DNA of 64,000 bases, from NCBI RefSeq assembly GCF_000299575.1, contig NZ_AMGO01000046.1, positions 62,001-126,000 on the forward strand, given 5' to 3'. The notes beneath the pieces are model-generated. The model was not told the DNA's origin and searched no databases. It was given only the letters and a program-made list of their open reading frames with translations. This stretch comes from Oceaniovalibus guishaninsula JLT2003 (GTDB lineage: Bacteria > Pseudomonadota > Alphaproteobacteria > Rhodobacterales > Rhodobacteraceae). Position 1 is the stretch's first letter; every line of letters begins with the position of its first letter. The translations under genes were made by a program, and so were the position numbers. Shown in pieces: positions 34,322-43,939 of the stretch.

Positions 34322-34409
34322 AGGGACCGCAAAGGGCGACTAGGGCCAAACGCGCCGGGAACACAAGACCGTGCGCGGAATGAACCCAAGGCGACAAGGG
34401 CCTGCCGCG

Positions 34410-34829
34410 CTACGGGGTTCCCTTTCGATGGAAGAAGGCGCGGTCGTGGGTTTCGACGAGGGGCATGGCGCGGGCGAGGGTGTCGTGGCCGGCGGGGGTG
34501 ATGCGCAGCACCTTGGCGCGCAGGTCGGTCCGAGACGCGCGGCGCAGGATCAGACCGTCGCGGTCGAGGCGCGAGGCGATCTGCGAGATGTGCATACGGT
34601 CCATGCCGAGAAAATCCACGACGTCCTGCTGGGTGATGTCGCGGCCGTCGCGGGTCAGCCAGCCGCAGACCGCCAGCACGGCAAAGCGCGGCTGGGTCAG
34701 GTCGAGGGGCTTGAGCGCGGCGTTGAGGCTGCGCTGCCAACGGGTGAAGTCGCGCCAGAGCGTGAAGCCGGGACTGTCCTGCGGTCCGGGAAAGGACGAC
34801 AGCGGCCAAGGCGGGGCCGTCGCCGTCAT
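34410..34829 (-). CDS. MarR-family transcriptional regulator
   Basis: 139 residues. The winged HTH is central: KPLDLTQPRFAVLAVCGWLT, DITQQDVVDFLGMDRMHISQ, then the wing RASRTDLRAKVLRITPAGHD with the conserved D-x-R. MarR dimers usually repress nearby efflux or stress genes and release DNA on ligand binding. It overlaps the SRPBCC gene by four bases (ATGA) and lies directly upstream of the RND pump genes, so control of the pump is plausible. A perfect palindrome upstream of the SRPBCC gene is a likely autoregulatory site. Confidence 0.9.
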   Translation of the reverse strand: MTATAPPWPLSSFPGPQDSPGFTLWRDFTRWQRSLNAALKPLDLTQPRFAVLAVCGWLTRDGRDITQQDVVDFLGMDRMHISQIASRLDRDGLILRRASRTDLRAKVLRITPAGHDTLARAMPLVETHDRAFFHRKGTP

Positions 34830-35251
34830 CGCGCAGTCTGGCGGCCCTCGGCCACACGCTTGAGCCCGAGCAGGGTGTCGGGCAGGGTCGCGTCGATGCC
34901 GGTGCCGATCACCCGGCGAAACAGGAAGGCAAGCGGGCCGGTGAAGCGCACCCAGTGGGTCGCTTCGGTCTGCACGCCGTCGTCTTGCAGGTCGTGGCCG
35001 AAGACCATGCGGCAGAACGGCAGGCGACTTTCGACCGTGAAGGACCGTCCCGGCCGAACCTGTGTGACCTCGATCCGCGCCTTCGGTCCCTTGCAGGGCT
35101 TGAGCCATCCCGCCGACCCTTGGGTCAGACCGCTTGGCAGGGATACGTCTTCGGTCTGGCTGTCCCATTCGGTCCATGAGGGGACATCCGCGTAAAGGAC
35201 GAAGACGGCTTCGGACGGGGCGCCGATGCGGATGGTGTGCGTTATGGCCAT
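34826..35251 (-). CDS. SRPBCC (polyketide cyclase-like) protein
   Basis: 141 residues matching a START/Bet v1-like ligand pocket: TIRIGAPSEAVFVLYADVPS, WTEWDSQTEDVSL, an RPGRSFTVESRLPF strand and a C-terminal helix DATLPDTLLGLKRVAEG. Such domains bind hydrophobic ligands; catalytic activity cannot be predicted. GAGGA precedes the ATG. It is co-translated with MarR, and could supply or sense the ligand of that regulator. Confidence 0.85.
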   Translation of the reverse strand: MAITHTIRIGAPSEAVFVLYADVPSWTEWDSQTEDVSLPSGLTQGSAGWLKPCKGPKARIEVTQVRPGRSFTVESRLPFCRMVFGHDLQDDGVQTEATHWVRFTGPLAFLFRRVIGTGIDATLPDTLLGLKRVAEGRQTAR

Positions 35252-35264
35252 GACCGATCCTCAT

Positions 35265-35282
35265 ATGTAAATGCATTTACAT
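35265..35282. promoter_or_regulatory. Perfect 18-bp palindrome, probable MarR operator
   Basis: ATGTAAATGCATTTACAT is identical to its reverse complement. It lies 14 bp upstream of the SRPBCC-MarR start and 74 bp upstream of the divergent LysE-family gene, in a locally AT-rich patch in an otherwise GC-rich region. Length, symmetry and position are typical of MarR-dimer binding sites. Confidence 0.7.
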
Positions 35283-35355
35283 TATATGGAGGTCTGGGGG
35301 CGCGGTCAATCGGCCCGGTCTGGACGCCGTGGCGGGGCGCGGGTAGGGCTGGCGG

Positions 35356-35949
35356 ATGACTGCGTTCCTGCCCGGCTTTGCGCTGGGATTGTCCCTCATC
35401 CTCGCCATCGGGGCGCAGAACGCCTTTGTCTTGCGGCAGGGATTGCGGCGCGCGCATGTGCTGCCGGTCAGCCTGACCTGTGCGGCATCCGACGCGGTGC
35501 TGATCGCGGCGGGGGTCGCGGGGTTCGGCTGGCTGGTCGAGGCCGCGCCGTGGCTGGCGCCGGCGATGACCTGGGGCGGGGCGGCGTTTCTGGCGGTCTA
35601 TGGCGCGCTGGCGCTGCGCGCGGCCTGGACGGGCGGCGGCGCACTGAAGGCGGGCGAGGCGGCGGGCGGATTGCGCGCGGCGCTGGCGACGTGCCTGGCG
35701 CTGACATGGCTGAACCCGCATGTCTATCTCGACACGGTGGTGCTGCTGGGATCGGTGGCGGCGACCTATCCCGCGCGGTGGGCCTTCGGCGCGGGGGCGG
35801 TCGCCGCGTCCTTCGTGTGGTTCTTCACGCTGGGATACGGCGCGCGGGCGCTGGCGCCGTTGTTTGCGCGGCCCACCGCGTGGCGGGTGCTGGACGGGAT
35901 CGTGGGGCTGACGATGTGGGCGCTGGCGATCAGGCTGGTGGCGTCGTGA
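35356..35949 (+). CDS. LysE/ArgO-family amino-acid exporter
   Basis: 197 residues with six hydrophobic segments. FALGLSLILAIGAQNAFVLR is the N-terminal LysE signature, and ALTWLNPHVYLDTVVLLGSV is the WLNPHxYLDT motif specific to the ArgO/LysE branch that exports arginine or lysine. It overlaps the following EamA gene by four bases (GTGA). Divergent from the SRPBCC-MarR pair. Confidence 0.92.
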   Translation: MTAFLPGFALGLSLILAIGAQNAFVLRQGLRRAHVLPVSLTCAASDAVLIAAGVAGFGWLVEAAPWLAPAMTWGGAAFLAVYGALALRAAWTGGGALKAGEAAGGLRAALATCLALTWLNPHVYLDTVVLLGSVAATYPARWAFGAGAVAASFVWFFTLGYGARALAPLFARPTAWRVLDGIVGLTMWALAIRLVAS

Positions 35950-36839
35950 CGCCCGCGCGGCCCGTGGCGGGGGCGGTCTGGATGCTGCTGACGGGGGTGC
36001 TGTTCGTCGGCGTGACGGCCATCGTCAAGCATCTGGGCGACCACATCCCCGCGCCGCAGGCCGCGTTCCTGCGCTATGCGATGGGGCTGGTCTTTCTGCT
36101 GCCGGTGCTGGGGCAGTTCCGGCGCGCGGATCTGGGCGCGCGGGAATGGCGGCTTTTCGCGATGCGCGGCGGGCTGCACGCCGCGGGGGTGATGCTGTGG
36201 TTCTATGCGATGACGCAGATCCCCATCGCCGAGGTGTCGGCGATGGGATACCTCGCCCCCGTCTATGTCACCGTCGGCGCGGCGCTTTTCCTGGGCGAGC
36301 GGCTGGCCTGGCCGCGCATCACCGCGATCCTGGTGGCGCTGGCGGGGGTCGTCGTGATCCTGCGGCCGGGGTTCCGCGAGATCTCTCCGGGGCATCTGGC
36401 GATGCTGGGGCAGGCGGTGCTGTTCGCGGGCAGCTATCTGATCGCCAAGCGGCTGTCGGACAGCGTGGCGCCGGGGATCGTGGTGGCGATGCTGTCGCTG
36501 GGGGTGACGGTGGGGGTCGCGCCCTTTGCGCTGGCTGTCTGGGTGACGCCCACGCCCGTCGAGCTGGCATGGCTCTTCACGGTGGCCTGCATCGCCACGG
36601 CGGGGCACATGACGATGACGCTGGCCTTTCAAGCGGCGCCCATCACGGTGACGCAGCCGGTGACGTTCCTGCAACTGGTCTGGGCGGTGGCGCTGGGATA
36701 TTTCGTCTTCGGCGAGGGGGTGGATGTCTGGGTGATCGCGGGGGGCGCGGTCATTCTGGGCGCGGTGCTGGTCATCACGGTGCGCGAGGCGCGGCGCGCG
36801 GGCCGCACACCCGCCGGCGTGAACGAAGCGAAATACTAG
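35946..36839 (+). CDS. DMT-superfamily (EamA) transporter
   Basis: 297 residues starting with GTG in an overlap with the LysE gene. Ten hydrophobic helices form two EamA repeats; PQAAFLRYAMGLVFLLPVLG is in the first, and ITVTQPVTFLQLVWAVALGY with a following FGEGVDVWVIAGGAVILGAV in the second are family landmarks. EamA members export amino acids, purines or other metabolites; this one is unspecified. Its stop overlaps that of convergent ligD by four bases. Confidence 0.9.
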   Translation: MTPARPVAGAVWMLLTGVLFVGVTAIVKHLGDHIPAPQAAFLRYAMGLVFLLPVLGQFRRADLGAREWRLFAMRGGLHAAGVMLWFYAMTQIPIAEVSAMGYLAPVYVTVGAALFLGERLAWPRITAILVALAGVVVILRPGFREISPGHLAMLGQAVLFAGSYLIAKRLSDSVAPGIVVAMLSLGVTVGVAPFALAVWVTPTPVELAWLFTVACIATAGHMTMTLAFQAAPITVTQPVTFLQLVWAVALGYFVFGEGVDVWVIAGGAVILGAVLVITVREARRAGRTPAGVNEAKY

Positions 36840-39292
36840 CCGTCCAGCCGGTCGATGGTGGCGGCGTTCAGCGATTGCGGATCGTCGAGCGCGGCCAGAT
36901 AGGGGCAGGGCGCGGCCAGGCGGTCGGCCATATGGGCCATGCGGAACGTGTCGGCGGCGTCGAGGCCGGCCAGTTCGTCCCACGCGACCGGCACTGCCAC
37001 CGGCGCGCCGGGGCGGGCGCGGACGGAATAGGGGGCGATGGCGGTCGATCCGCGTTCGTTGCGCAGCCAGTCCACGAAGATGCGGCCCTTGCGCCTGGCC
37101 TTGGACATGGTGGCGACGTAGCGGTCGGGCGCGTCGCGTTCGAGGATATGCGCGAAGGTCCGCGCAAAGAGTTTCACCGTGTCCCATTCGCGGGTCCGGC
37201 GCAGGATCGTGCAGACATGCACGCCCTTGCCGCCCGTGACGACGGGGGTGCTGGCCAGACCCAGCGCCGCCAAACGATCGCGCACGTCGAAGGCCGCGTC
37301 GCGCGTCTGCGGCCATCCCAGCCCCTCGTCGGGGTCGAGGTCGAAGACCAGGCGGTCGGGGCGGTCCAGACGGTCGGTGCGCGCGCCCCAGACGTGAAAC
37401 TCGATCGCGCCCATCTGCACGGCGGCGACGAAGGACGCGGGGCGCGTGGCATAGAGGTATTCGGCGGGATTTCCGTCGCTCTCCGCAATCTCGATGCGCT
37501 GCAATTCGGACGGCCAGCCCTTGCCCGCGTGTTTCTGAAAGAAACGCTGGCCCTGCAACCCGGTAGGCAGGCGCAGCAGCGACAGCGGGCGGTGGCCGGC
37601 GATGCGCGTCAGCCGGTCGCCCGCCGCCTCGACATAGCGGGCGAGGTCGCGCTTGGTGCAGCCGGCGCGCGGAAAGATCTCCCGGTCGCCGGACGACAGC
37701 CTGACCCCGGCGATGCGGGGCGTGTCGTCGGATGCGGGGCGTTCCGGCGTCACCCCGGCGGCGGGCTTGTCGTGGCGCAGGCCCAGAAAGCTGCCGTGGC
37801 GGACATGGCCATCGGCGGTCAGTTCGGTGAAATCCACCTCGGCCACCAGATCGGGGCGGATCCAGCGGGCATCCCTGGCAATGGCGCGCGGCACGTCGTC
37901 GAAGGGCGATGTCTGGCGCGGGGTAAAGGCGGCGGCGAGGGCGACAAGGTCATCCGCCGAAAACCCGGTGCCGACGCGGCCGCGATAGGCGAGCGCGCCG
38001 TTTTCCATCTGCCCGACCAGAAGCGATGCGAAGGGGCGGCCGGGCTTGTCCGAAGGCGTGTAGCCGCCGATGACGAATTCCTGCCGCCGGGTGCATTTGA
38101 CCTTGACCCATGCCCTGGTGCGCGCGCCGCGATAGGGGGCGTCGGCGCGTTTGCTGACGATCCCCTCGGCGCCGGCCTTGCACGCGGCGGCGAAGAGGGC
38201 GGGGCCATCGCCGACGGTGTGCGCGCTGATCCGCAGGGGGCCGTTCGGCGGCAGGCCGGACAGCAGGTCGGCCAGCCTGGCCCGCCGGTCGATCAACGGC
38301 GACCTGCGCAGGTCGGTCCCGTCGAGCGACAGCAGATCGAAGGCATAATAGACCAGCGGCGCGCCGTCCTTCAGCGCGCGTTGCAGCGACGAGAAGGCCG
38401 AGCCGCGGATATAGGCGGCCATCACCTCGCCGTCCAGCAGGGCCGCGTCGCAGGGCAGCGGATCGAAGGCGCGCGACAGCGCGGCGAAGCGGTCGGTCCA
38501 GTCCTTGCCGGACCGGGTGTAAAGCCGCGCGCCGCCCTTGCCGATGGCGGCGAGACAGCGATAGCCGTCGAACTTGGTCTCGTGGATCCAGTCGTCGCCA
38601 TCCGGGGCGGCATCGACCAGCGTGGCGAGCTGCGGCGCGGTGAAGGCGGGGCGTTTCTTGCGCCGCGCGGGGGTGTCGGGTTCTGGCGGATCGCCAGGCG
38701 GCGCGCCTTGGGCGATGGCGTCCATCGCGCGGCCGGTCTGCACCGACAGCAGATGGTCGCGCGTCAGGCGGTCGGCATCGTCGCGCGCGAAGGCGTCGCG
38801 TTCCTTGATCAGCAGCCAGTTCTCGCGCTTTTCGCCCGGTTTGCGCCGCATCCTGACCAGCGCCCAGCCGCCGCGCATCCGGTGGCCCTGAAGCGTGACC
38901 TTCAGCTTGCCGGTCTCCAGCCCCGCATCCATGTCGGTGTCGGGGGTATAGGTGCCGTGATCCCACATCATCACCGTGCCGCCGCCATACTGGCCCGCGG
39001 GGATCGTGCCCTCGAACGTGCCGTAATCCAGCGGATGATCCTCGGTCCGCACGGCGAGGCGCTTTTCGTGCGGATCGTCGGACGGGCCGCGCGTGACCGC
39101 CCAGCTGAGCAGGACGCCGTTCCATTCCAGCCGGAAATCCCAGTGCAGTCGGGTGGCGTCGTGCTTTTGCACCAGAAAGCGCAGGCCGTCGCGCCGGGCC
39201 TCGGCCAGGGTGCCCGCGGGTTCGGCGGTGCGGTCGAAATCGCGGCGGGCCTTGTATTCGGCCAGCGGATCGGGGTCGCGCGCGGCGGACAT
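36836..39292 (-). CDS. ligD: ATP-dependent DNA ligase D (multi-domain NHEJ enzyme)
   Basis: 818 residues in the order phosphoesterase, ligase, polymerase, as in Pseudomonas LigD. The phosphoesterase (about 15-180) has active-site His44, His50, Asp52 and His86. The ligase domain (about 215-525) has catalytic Lys240 in ETKFDGYR and an OB fold. The primase/polymerase domain (about 540-815) has FDLDPDEGLGW with metal-binding aspartates and VVTGGKGVHV. Together with Ku it rejoins double-strand breaks by end joining, trimming 3' ends and filling gaps. It starts immediately after the ku stop codon. Confidence 0.96.
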   Translation of the reverse strand: MSAARDPDPLAEYKARRDFDRTAEPAGTLAEARRDGLRFLVQKHDATRLHWDFRLEWNGVLLSWAVTRGPSDDPHEKRLAVRTEDHPLDYGTFEGTIPAGQYGGGTVMMWDHGTYTPDTDMDAGLETGKLKVTLQGHRMRGGWALVRMRRKPGEKRENWLLIKERDAFARDDADRLTRDHLLSVQTGRAMDAIAQGAPPGDPPEPDTPARRKKRPAFTAPQLATLVDAAPDGDDWIHETKFDGYRCLAAIGKGGARLYTRSGKDWTDRFAALSRAFDPLPCDAALLDGEVMAAYIRGSAFSSLQRALKDGAPLVYYAFDLLSLDGTDLRRSPLIDRRARLADLLSGLPPNGPLRISAHTVGDGPALFAAACKAGAEGIVSKRADAPYRGARTRAWVKVKCTRRQEFVIGGYTPSDKPGRPFASLLVGQMENGALAYRGRVGTGFSADDLVALAAAFTPRQTSPFDDVPRAIARDARWIRPDLVAEVDFTELTADGHVRHGSFLGLRHDKPAAGVTPERPASDDTPRIAGVRLSSGDREIFPRAGCTKRDLARYVEAAGDRLTRIAGHRPLSLLRLPTGLQGQRFFQKHAGKGWPSELQRIEIAESDGNPAEYLYATRPASFVAAVQMGAIEFHVWGARTDRLDRPDRLVFDLDPDEGLGWPQTRDAAFDVRDRLAALGLASTPVVTGGKGVHVCTILRRTREWDTVKLFARTFAHILERDAPDRYVATMSKARRKGRIFVDWLRNERGSTAIAPYSVRARPGAPVAVPVAWDELAGLDAADTFRMAHMADRLAAPCPYLAALDDPQSLNAATIDRLDG

Positions 39293-40120
39293 CTAGGACG
39301 CCTTTTTCTTCGCCGGCTTCTTGCGGCCGCCTTCGGCCTTGAGGCTTTGCTTGAGCGCGGCCATCAGATCGACCACGTTCTCGCCCTGCGGGGCGTCGTC
39401 GCCGTCGCCGGCGGGGACGCGGCGGGTCTTCTTGTTCTTGCGCTTGGATTCCAGCAGCGCTTGCAACGCGGCGGAATAACTGTCCTTGAAGGCGGTGGCG
39501 TCGAAGGGCGCGGTCTTACGCTCGATCAGCGAGGTGGCGACTTCCAGCAGGTCGGGATCGGCGGGGTCGTCCTCGATCTGCTGGAACAGGGCGTCGCTGG
39601 CGCGGATTTCGTCGGCATAATGCAGCGTTTCCATCAGCAGGCCGTCGCCGCAGGGACGCACGGCGGCCAGGTATTCCTTGCCGCGCATGGTGATCTGGCC
39701 CAGCCCGGTCTTGCCGCTGGCGCGCAGCGCGTCGCGCACCACGCGGTAGGCGTCTTCGGCCAGATCGTCGGACGGCACCAGATAATAGGGCCGGTCGAAC
39801 CAGATGGGCGGGATCTCGCATGAGCCGACGAACTGCACCAGCTCGAACGTCTTTCTGGTTTCCAGCTTGATCGCGTCCACCTCGTCCGGGTCGAGCAGGA
39901 CGATCTGGTCGTCGTCGGTTTCCCATCCCTTGACGATGTCGTCGGACTTGACCGGGCCGATACCCGGCACGGTCTTTTCATAGCGCACCCGCTTGCCCGA
40001 GGGCGCGTGGATCTGGCGGAAGCTGACCTTGGCGGAACTGTCGGTGGCCGAATAGACCTCGACCGGGATCGAGACGAGCGAGAGGCGAAGCTGGCCTTTC
40101 CAGAGCGCGCGCGGTGCCAT
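39293..40120 (-). CDS. ku: Ku DNA end-binding protein
   Basis: 275 residues. The ATG at 40120 has AAAGG seven bases upstream; an ATG five codons earlier does not. MAPRALWKGQLRLSLVSIPV and EVYSATDSSAKVSFRQIHAP open the beta-barrel ring, and GKEYLAAVRPCGDGLLMETL is conserved in bacterial Ku. The C-terminus is lysine-rich (SLKAEGGRKKPAKKKAS), as in Ku proteins whose tail promotes DNA binding. The homodimer threads onto DNA ends and recruits LigD. It diverges from the molybdoenzyme operon across 116 bp. Confidence 0.96.
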   Translation of the reverse strand: MAPRALWKGQLRLSLVSIPVEVYSATDSSAKVSFRQIHAPSGKRVRYEKTVPGIGPVKSDDIVKGWETDDDQIVLLDPDEVDAIKLETRKTFELVQFVGSCEIPPIWFDRPYYLVPSDDLAEDAYRVVRDALRASGKTGLGQITMRGKEYLAAVRPCGDGLLMETLHYADEIRASDALFQQIEDDPADPDLLEVATSLIERKTAPFDATAFKDSYSAALQALLESKRKNKKTRRVPAGDGDDAPQGENVVDLMAALKQSLKAEGGRKKPAKKKAS

Positions 40121-40236
40121 TGAGTGACCTTTCATCGGACATCGGGATGAACGCGCGATCCGTCGCGGGGGTTTCGTGCCACGGAACCGCGCGGCGCGCG
40201 GCGTGTTCGGGCACCAGCAAGGGAGGCATTGCCGGC

Positions 40237-40749
40237 ATGAGAACCGAACTGACCATCAACGGGGCGACGCATGCGCTGGAGGCCGATGCGCGCACGACGC
40301 TGCTGGACGCGCTGCGCGACCATCTGGGGCTGACCGGCAGCAAGAAGGGATGCGATCACGGGCAATGCGGGGCCTGCACGGTGATCGTCAACGGGCGGCG
40401 CATCAATGCGTGCCTGACGCTGGCCTGCATGCATGACGGCGACGAGATCGTGACCATCGAAGGCCTCGGGACCGCCGAGGCGCCGTCGGAGATGCAGCGC
40501 GCCTTCGTCGCGCATGACGGATACCAGTGCGGATACTGCACGCCGGGGCAGATCTGTTCGGCCACCGCGATGCTGGACGAGGTGGCGCAGGGCTGGCCCA
40601 GCCATGTCAGCGACGACCTGACCGGCGAGATGGATCTGAGCGATGCCGAGATTTCCGAGCGGATGAGCGGCAATCTGTGCCGCTGCGCCGCCTATCCCAA
40701 CATCGTGGACGCGATCCGCGCCACCGCGCGCAAGGAGGCCGCGGAATGA
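40237..40749 (+). CDS. Xanthine dehydrogenase-family 2Fe-2S subunit
   Basis: 170 residues. Two [2Fe-2S] clusters are clear: the plant-type ferredoxin loop with Cys39, Cys44, Cys47 and Cys59, and the helical cluster with Cys98, Cys101, Cys148 and Cys150 ([25 protein letters not shown]). It transfers electrons from the molybdenum site to FAD. There is no Tat signal, so the enzyme should be cytoplasmic, unlike E. coli PaoA. GGGAGG precedes the ATG. First of three overlapping genes. Confidence 0.93.
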   Translation: MRTELTINGATHALEADARTTLLDALRDHLGLTGSKKGCDHGQCGACTVIVNGRRINACLTLACMHDGDEIVTIEGLGTAEAPSEMQRAFVAHDGYQCGYCTPGQICSATAMLDEVAQGWPSHVSDDLTGEMDLSDAEISERMSGNLCRCAAYPNIVDAIRATARKEAAE

Positions 40750-41732
40750 AGCGGTTCGATTATGCCCGCGCCGCCGACGTGGCCGAGGCGCTGCGCGAGG
40801 GGCAAGGCGACGGCGCGGCGTTCATCGCGGGGGGCACCAACCTGCTGGACCTGATGAAGCTGCGGGTGCTGACGCCCGACAGGCTGGTGGACATCAACCG
40901 CCTGGCGCTGGGCGGGATCGAGCGGGACGGCGACGGCCTGCGGATCGGGGCGCTGGTGACTAACAGCGATCTGGCGGCGGACGAAACCGTGCGCCGCGAT
41001 TATCCGGTGCTGAGCCGCGCCTTGCTGGCCGGGGCCAGCGGCCAGTTGCGCAACAAGGCGACGACGGGCGGCAACCTGCTGCAACGCACGCGGTGCTATT
41101 ATTTCTATGACATCGCCATGCCCTGCAACAAACGCGATCCGGGGTCGGGGTGCCAGGCGCGGGGTGGCGTGACGCGGCTGCATGCGATCCTGGGCGGCTC
41201 GGACAAGTGCATCGCCACCCATCCCAGCGACATGGCCGTGGCGATGCTGGCGCTGAAGGCCGAGGTCGAGGTCGAGGGCACGGACGGCGCGCGTCGGCGG
41301 GTGCCGCTGGACGATTTCTATGTCCCGCCGGGCGACACCCCGCAGGTCGAGACGGTGCTGGGCGCGGGCGAACTGATCACCGCCGTCATCCTGCCGCTGC
41401 CTGCGGGCGACCGCCAGATCTATGCCAAGGTGCGCGACCGGGCATCCTATGCGTTCGCGCTGGTGTCCTGCGCCGCGGTGATCGGGATGGACGGGGACCG
41501 GATCGGCCATGCGGCGCTGGCCTTCGGCGGCATCGCGCCGCGCCCCTGGCGCAATGCGGAGGTGGACGGCCTGCTGACCGGGCAGGCGCCGTCGGACGAT
41601 CTGTTCCGCCGCGCCGCCGATCTGCTGCTGGCCGATGCGAAAGGGCATGGCGGCAACGATTTCAAGATACCGCTGGCGCGTCGCGTGCTGATCGACACGC
41701 TGCGCAAGGCAACCCGAGGGGACGCGGCATGA
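40746..41732 (+). CDS. Xanthine dehydrogenase-family FAD subunit with extra Cys cluster
   Basis: 328 residues. FAD-binding PCMH-type motifs are [19 protein letters not shown] and [20 protein letters not shown]. An insert with Cys117, Cys127, Cys136 and Cys155 ([11 protein letters not shown] and [13 protein letters not shown]) matches the [4Fe-4S] cluster region of E. coli PaoB and is absent from xanthine dehydrogenase. This points to the PaoABC/YagTSR aldehyde oxidoreductase type. It overlaps both neighbours by four bases, giving a coupled operon. Confidence 0.9.
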   Translation: MKRFDYARAADVAEALREGQGDGAAFIAGGTNLLDLMKLRVLTPDRLVDINRLALGGIERDGDGLRIGALVTNSDLAADETVRRDYPVLSRALLAGASGQLRNKATTGGNLLQRTRCYYFYDIAMPCNKRDPGSGCQARGGVTRLHAILGGSDKCIATHPSDMAVAMLALKAEVEVEGTDGARRRVPLDDFYVPPGDTPQVETVLGAGELITAVILPLPAGDRQIYAKVRDRASYAFALVSCAAVIGMDGDRIGHAALAFGGIAPRPWRNAEVDGLLTGQAPSDDLFRRAADLLLADAKGHGGNDFKIPLARRVLIDTLRKATRGDAA

Positions 41733-43912
41733 ACAAGCATCTGAAGATGGACCGGCCCGCGACCGAGCGGTTCCTGGACGAGACGGCGCAGAATGTGCTG
41801 GGCACGCCGATGGACCGCCCGGACGGTCCCGCCAAGGCGGCCGGGCAGGCGACCTATGCGCATGAATGGCAAATCGAGGGGCTGTGCCACGGCGTGCTGG
41901 TGCGCGCCACGATTCCCGCGGGCCGGGTGGCGCGGATCGACGCCGATGCGGTGACGGGGCGCGACGGGGTGCTGCGCGTGATCTCGGATCCGCGCATGCT
42001 GCGGGTGCCGGCGCAGGGCGGCGCCAACGAGGCCCCGGATCAGGGGCCGGACGAGGTGGCGTATCTGGGCCAGCCCATCGCGCTGGTCGTGGCCGAGACG
42101 TTCGAGGCCGCGCGCGATGGGGCGCTGGCGCTGCCGGTCGAATACGACCCCGCCGATTTCACGGTGGACCCGGACGCGGTCGAGCCCGAGGTGCCGAAGA
42201 AGAAGCAGGCATCGCAGGGCGATCTGGAGGCCGCGATGCGCGAGGCTGCCCACAGCGTCGATGTGACCTATACGACGCCCGGCCACAATTCGGCGGCGAT
42301 GGAGCCGCATGCCGCCATCGCCGTCTGGAACGGCGACGACCTGCTGCTGCGCGGCAGTTACCAGATGCTGAAATACAACCGCAACGAACTGGCCGACGCG
42401 GTGGGCATCGACCCCGCGCATGTGCGGATCCTGTCGCCCTATGTCGGCGGCGGGTTCGGATCGAAGCTGGGCATCACCCACGAAGCGGTGGCTGCGGCGC
42501 TGGCATCGAAGGAACTGGGGCGGCCCGTATCCGTGACGCTGTCCCGCCAGCAGGTGTTCGAGACGACGATGCGCCGGTCCGAGACGCGCCAGCGCTTCCG
42601 GCTGGCCTGCGATGCCGAAGGGCGCATGACGGCGGTGGGCCACGAGGTTCTTGTCAGCCAATTGCCCGGCCAGCAATTCTCCGAGCCGGTGACGCAGGCC
42701 ACGCCGTTTGCCTATGCCGGGCCGAACCGGGTGATCGGCCACCGCATCGCGCGCGTGAACCGGACCTGTGCGGGATCGGTCCGCGCGCCGGGCGAGGCGG
42801 TGGGCATCACCGCGATGGAAAACGCCATGGACGAACTGGCCGAAGCGGCCGGGATCGACCCCGTGCAGTTTCGCATCCTCAACATCCCTGAAAAGGATCC
42901 GACCAGCGGCAAGCCGTTCTCGTCGCATACGCTGGAACGGGCGCTGCGCGAGGGGGCCGAACGGTTCGGCTGGTCCGAACGCCGCGCGCCGGGCCAGCGC
43001 CGCGAAGGCGACTGGCTGATCGGGATGGGCATGGCCAGCGCGATCCGCGTCAACATCCTGGCCGAAGCCAAGGCGCGCGTCACGCTGGAGCCCGATGGCC
43101 GCGTTCTGGTCGAGACGGACATGACCGATATCGGCACCGGCACCTATTCGATCCTGACGCAGGTGGCGTCCGAAACGCTGGGCGTGTCCACCGACCGGGT
43201 CAGGGTGCGTCTGGGCGATACCGATCTGCCCCCCGGCCCCGGTTCGGGCGGATCGTGGGGTGCGGCGTCTTCCGGGTCGGCCGTCTATCTGGCCGCCCGC
43301 GCCGTGCGCGACCGCATCGCCGAGGCGATGGGCGCCGACGAGGTGACGCTGAAGGACGGGCACGCCATCGCCGGCAACCGCAGGGTCGATCTGGCGGGGC
43401 TGTTCGACGGTCCGGTGACGGCCGAGGGCCATGTCGAGCCCGGCAAGACCATGAAGGAAACCCGGCAATCGTCCTTCGGCGCCTATTTCTGCGAAGTGGC
43501 GGTCAATGCCGTCACCGGCGAGACGCGGGTGCGGCGGATGCACGGCACCTTTGCGGCGGGGCGCATCCTGAACGCCAAGACCGCATCGTCGCAATGCCTG
43601 GGCGGCATGACCTTCGGCATCGGCATGGCGCTGACCGAGGAGTTGCTGCACGACCCGCGCGACGGCCACATCGTCAACCGCGACCTGGCGGAATACCATC
43701 TGCCGGTGAATGCGGACGTGCCGCAGATCGACGTGGTGCTGCTGGAGGAACGCGACGATTATGCCAGCCCGATCCAGGCCAAGGGCATCGGCGAGCTGGG
43801 CATCTGCGGCGCGGCGGGGGCCGTGACCAACGCCATATACAACGCCTGCGGCGTGCGGGTGCGCGATTATCCGGCAACGCTTGACAAGGTGCTGGCGGTG
43901 CTGCCCGACTGA
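41729..43912 (+). CDS. Xanthine dehydrogenase-family molybdopterin subunit (PaoC-like)
   Basis: 727 residues. Landmarks of the MCD-cofactor large subunit are [76 protein letters not shown] and [20 protein letters not shown], the last with the base-catalytic Glu. The short N-terminus and lack of a fused Fe-S/FAD part fit the PaoC branch, which oxidises aromatic aldehydes. The actual substrate is unknown; xanthine is less likely given the PaoB-like partner. No mobA/mocA or xdhC maturation gene follows directly. Confidence 0.93.
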   Translation: MNKHLKMDRPATERFLDETAQNVLGTPMDRPDGPAKAAGQATYAHEWQIEGLCHGVLVRATIPAGRVARIDADAVTGRDGVLRVISDPRMLRVPAQGGANEAPDQGPDEVAYLGQPIALVVAETFEAARDGALALPVEYDPADFTVDPDAVEPEVPKKKQASQGDLEAAMREAAHSVDVTYTTPGHNSAAMEPHAAIAVWNGDDLLLRGSYQMLKYNRNELADAVGIDPAHVRILSPYVGGGFGSKLGITHEAVAAALASKELGRPVSVTLSRQQVFETTMRRSETRQRFRLACDAEGRMTAVGHEVLVSQLPGQQFSEPVTQATPFAYAGPNRVIGHRIARVNRTCAGSVRAPGEAVGITAMENAMDELAEAAGIDPVQFRILNIPEKDPTSGKPFSSHTLERALREGAERFGWSERRAPGQRREGDWLIGMGMASAIRVNILAEAKARVTLEPDGRVLVETDMTDIGTGTYSILTQVASETLGVSTDRVRVRLGDTDLPPGPGSGGSWGAASSGSAVYLAARAVRDRIAEAMGADEVTLKDGHAIAGNRRVDLAGLFDGPVTAEGHVEPGKTMKETRQSSFGAYFCEVAVNAVTGETRVRRMHGTFAAGRILNAKTASSQCLGGMTFGIGMALTEELLHDPRDGHIVNRDLAEYHLPVNADVPQIDVVLLEERDDYASPIQAKGIGELGICGAAGAVTNAIYNACGVRVRDYPATLDKVLAVLPD

Positions 43913-43939
43913 GCGGGCAGACAACGCGAAGGACGGCCC

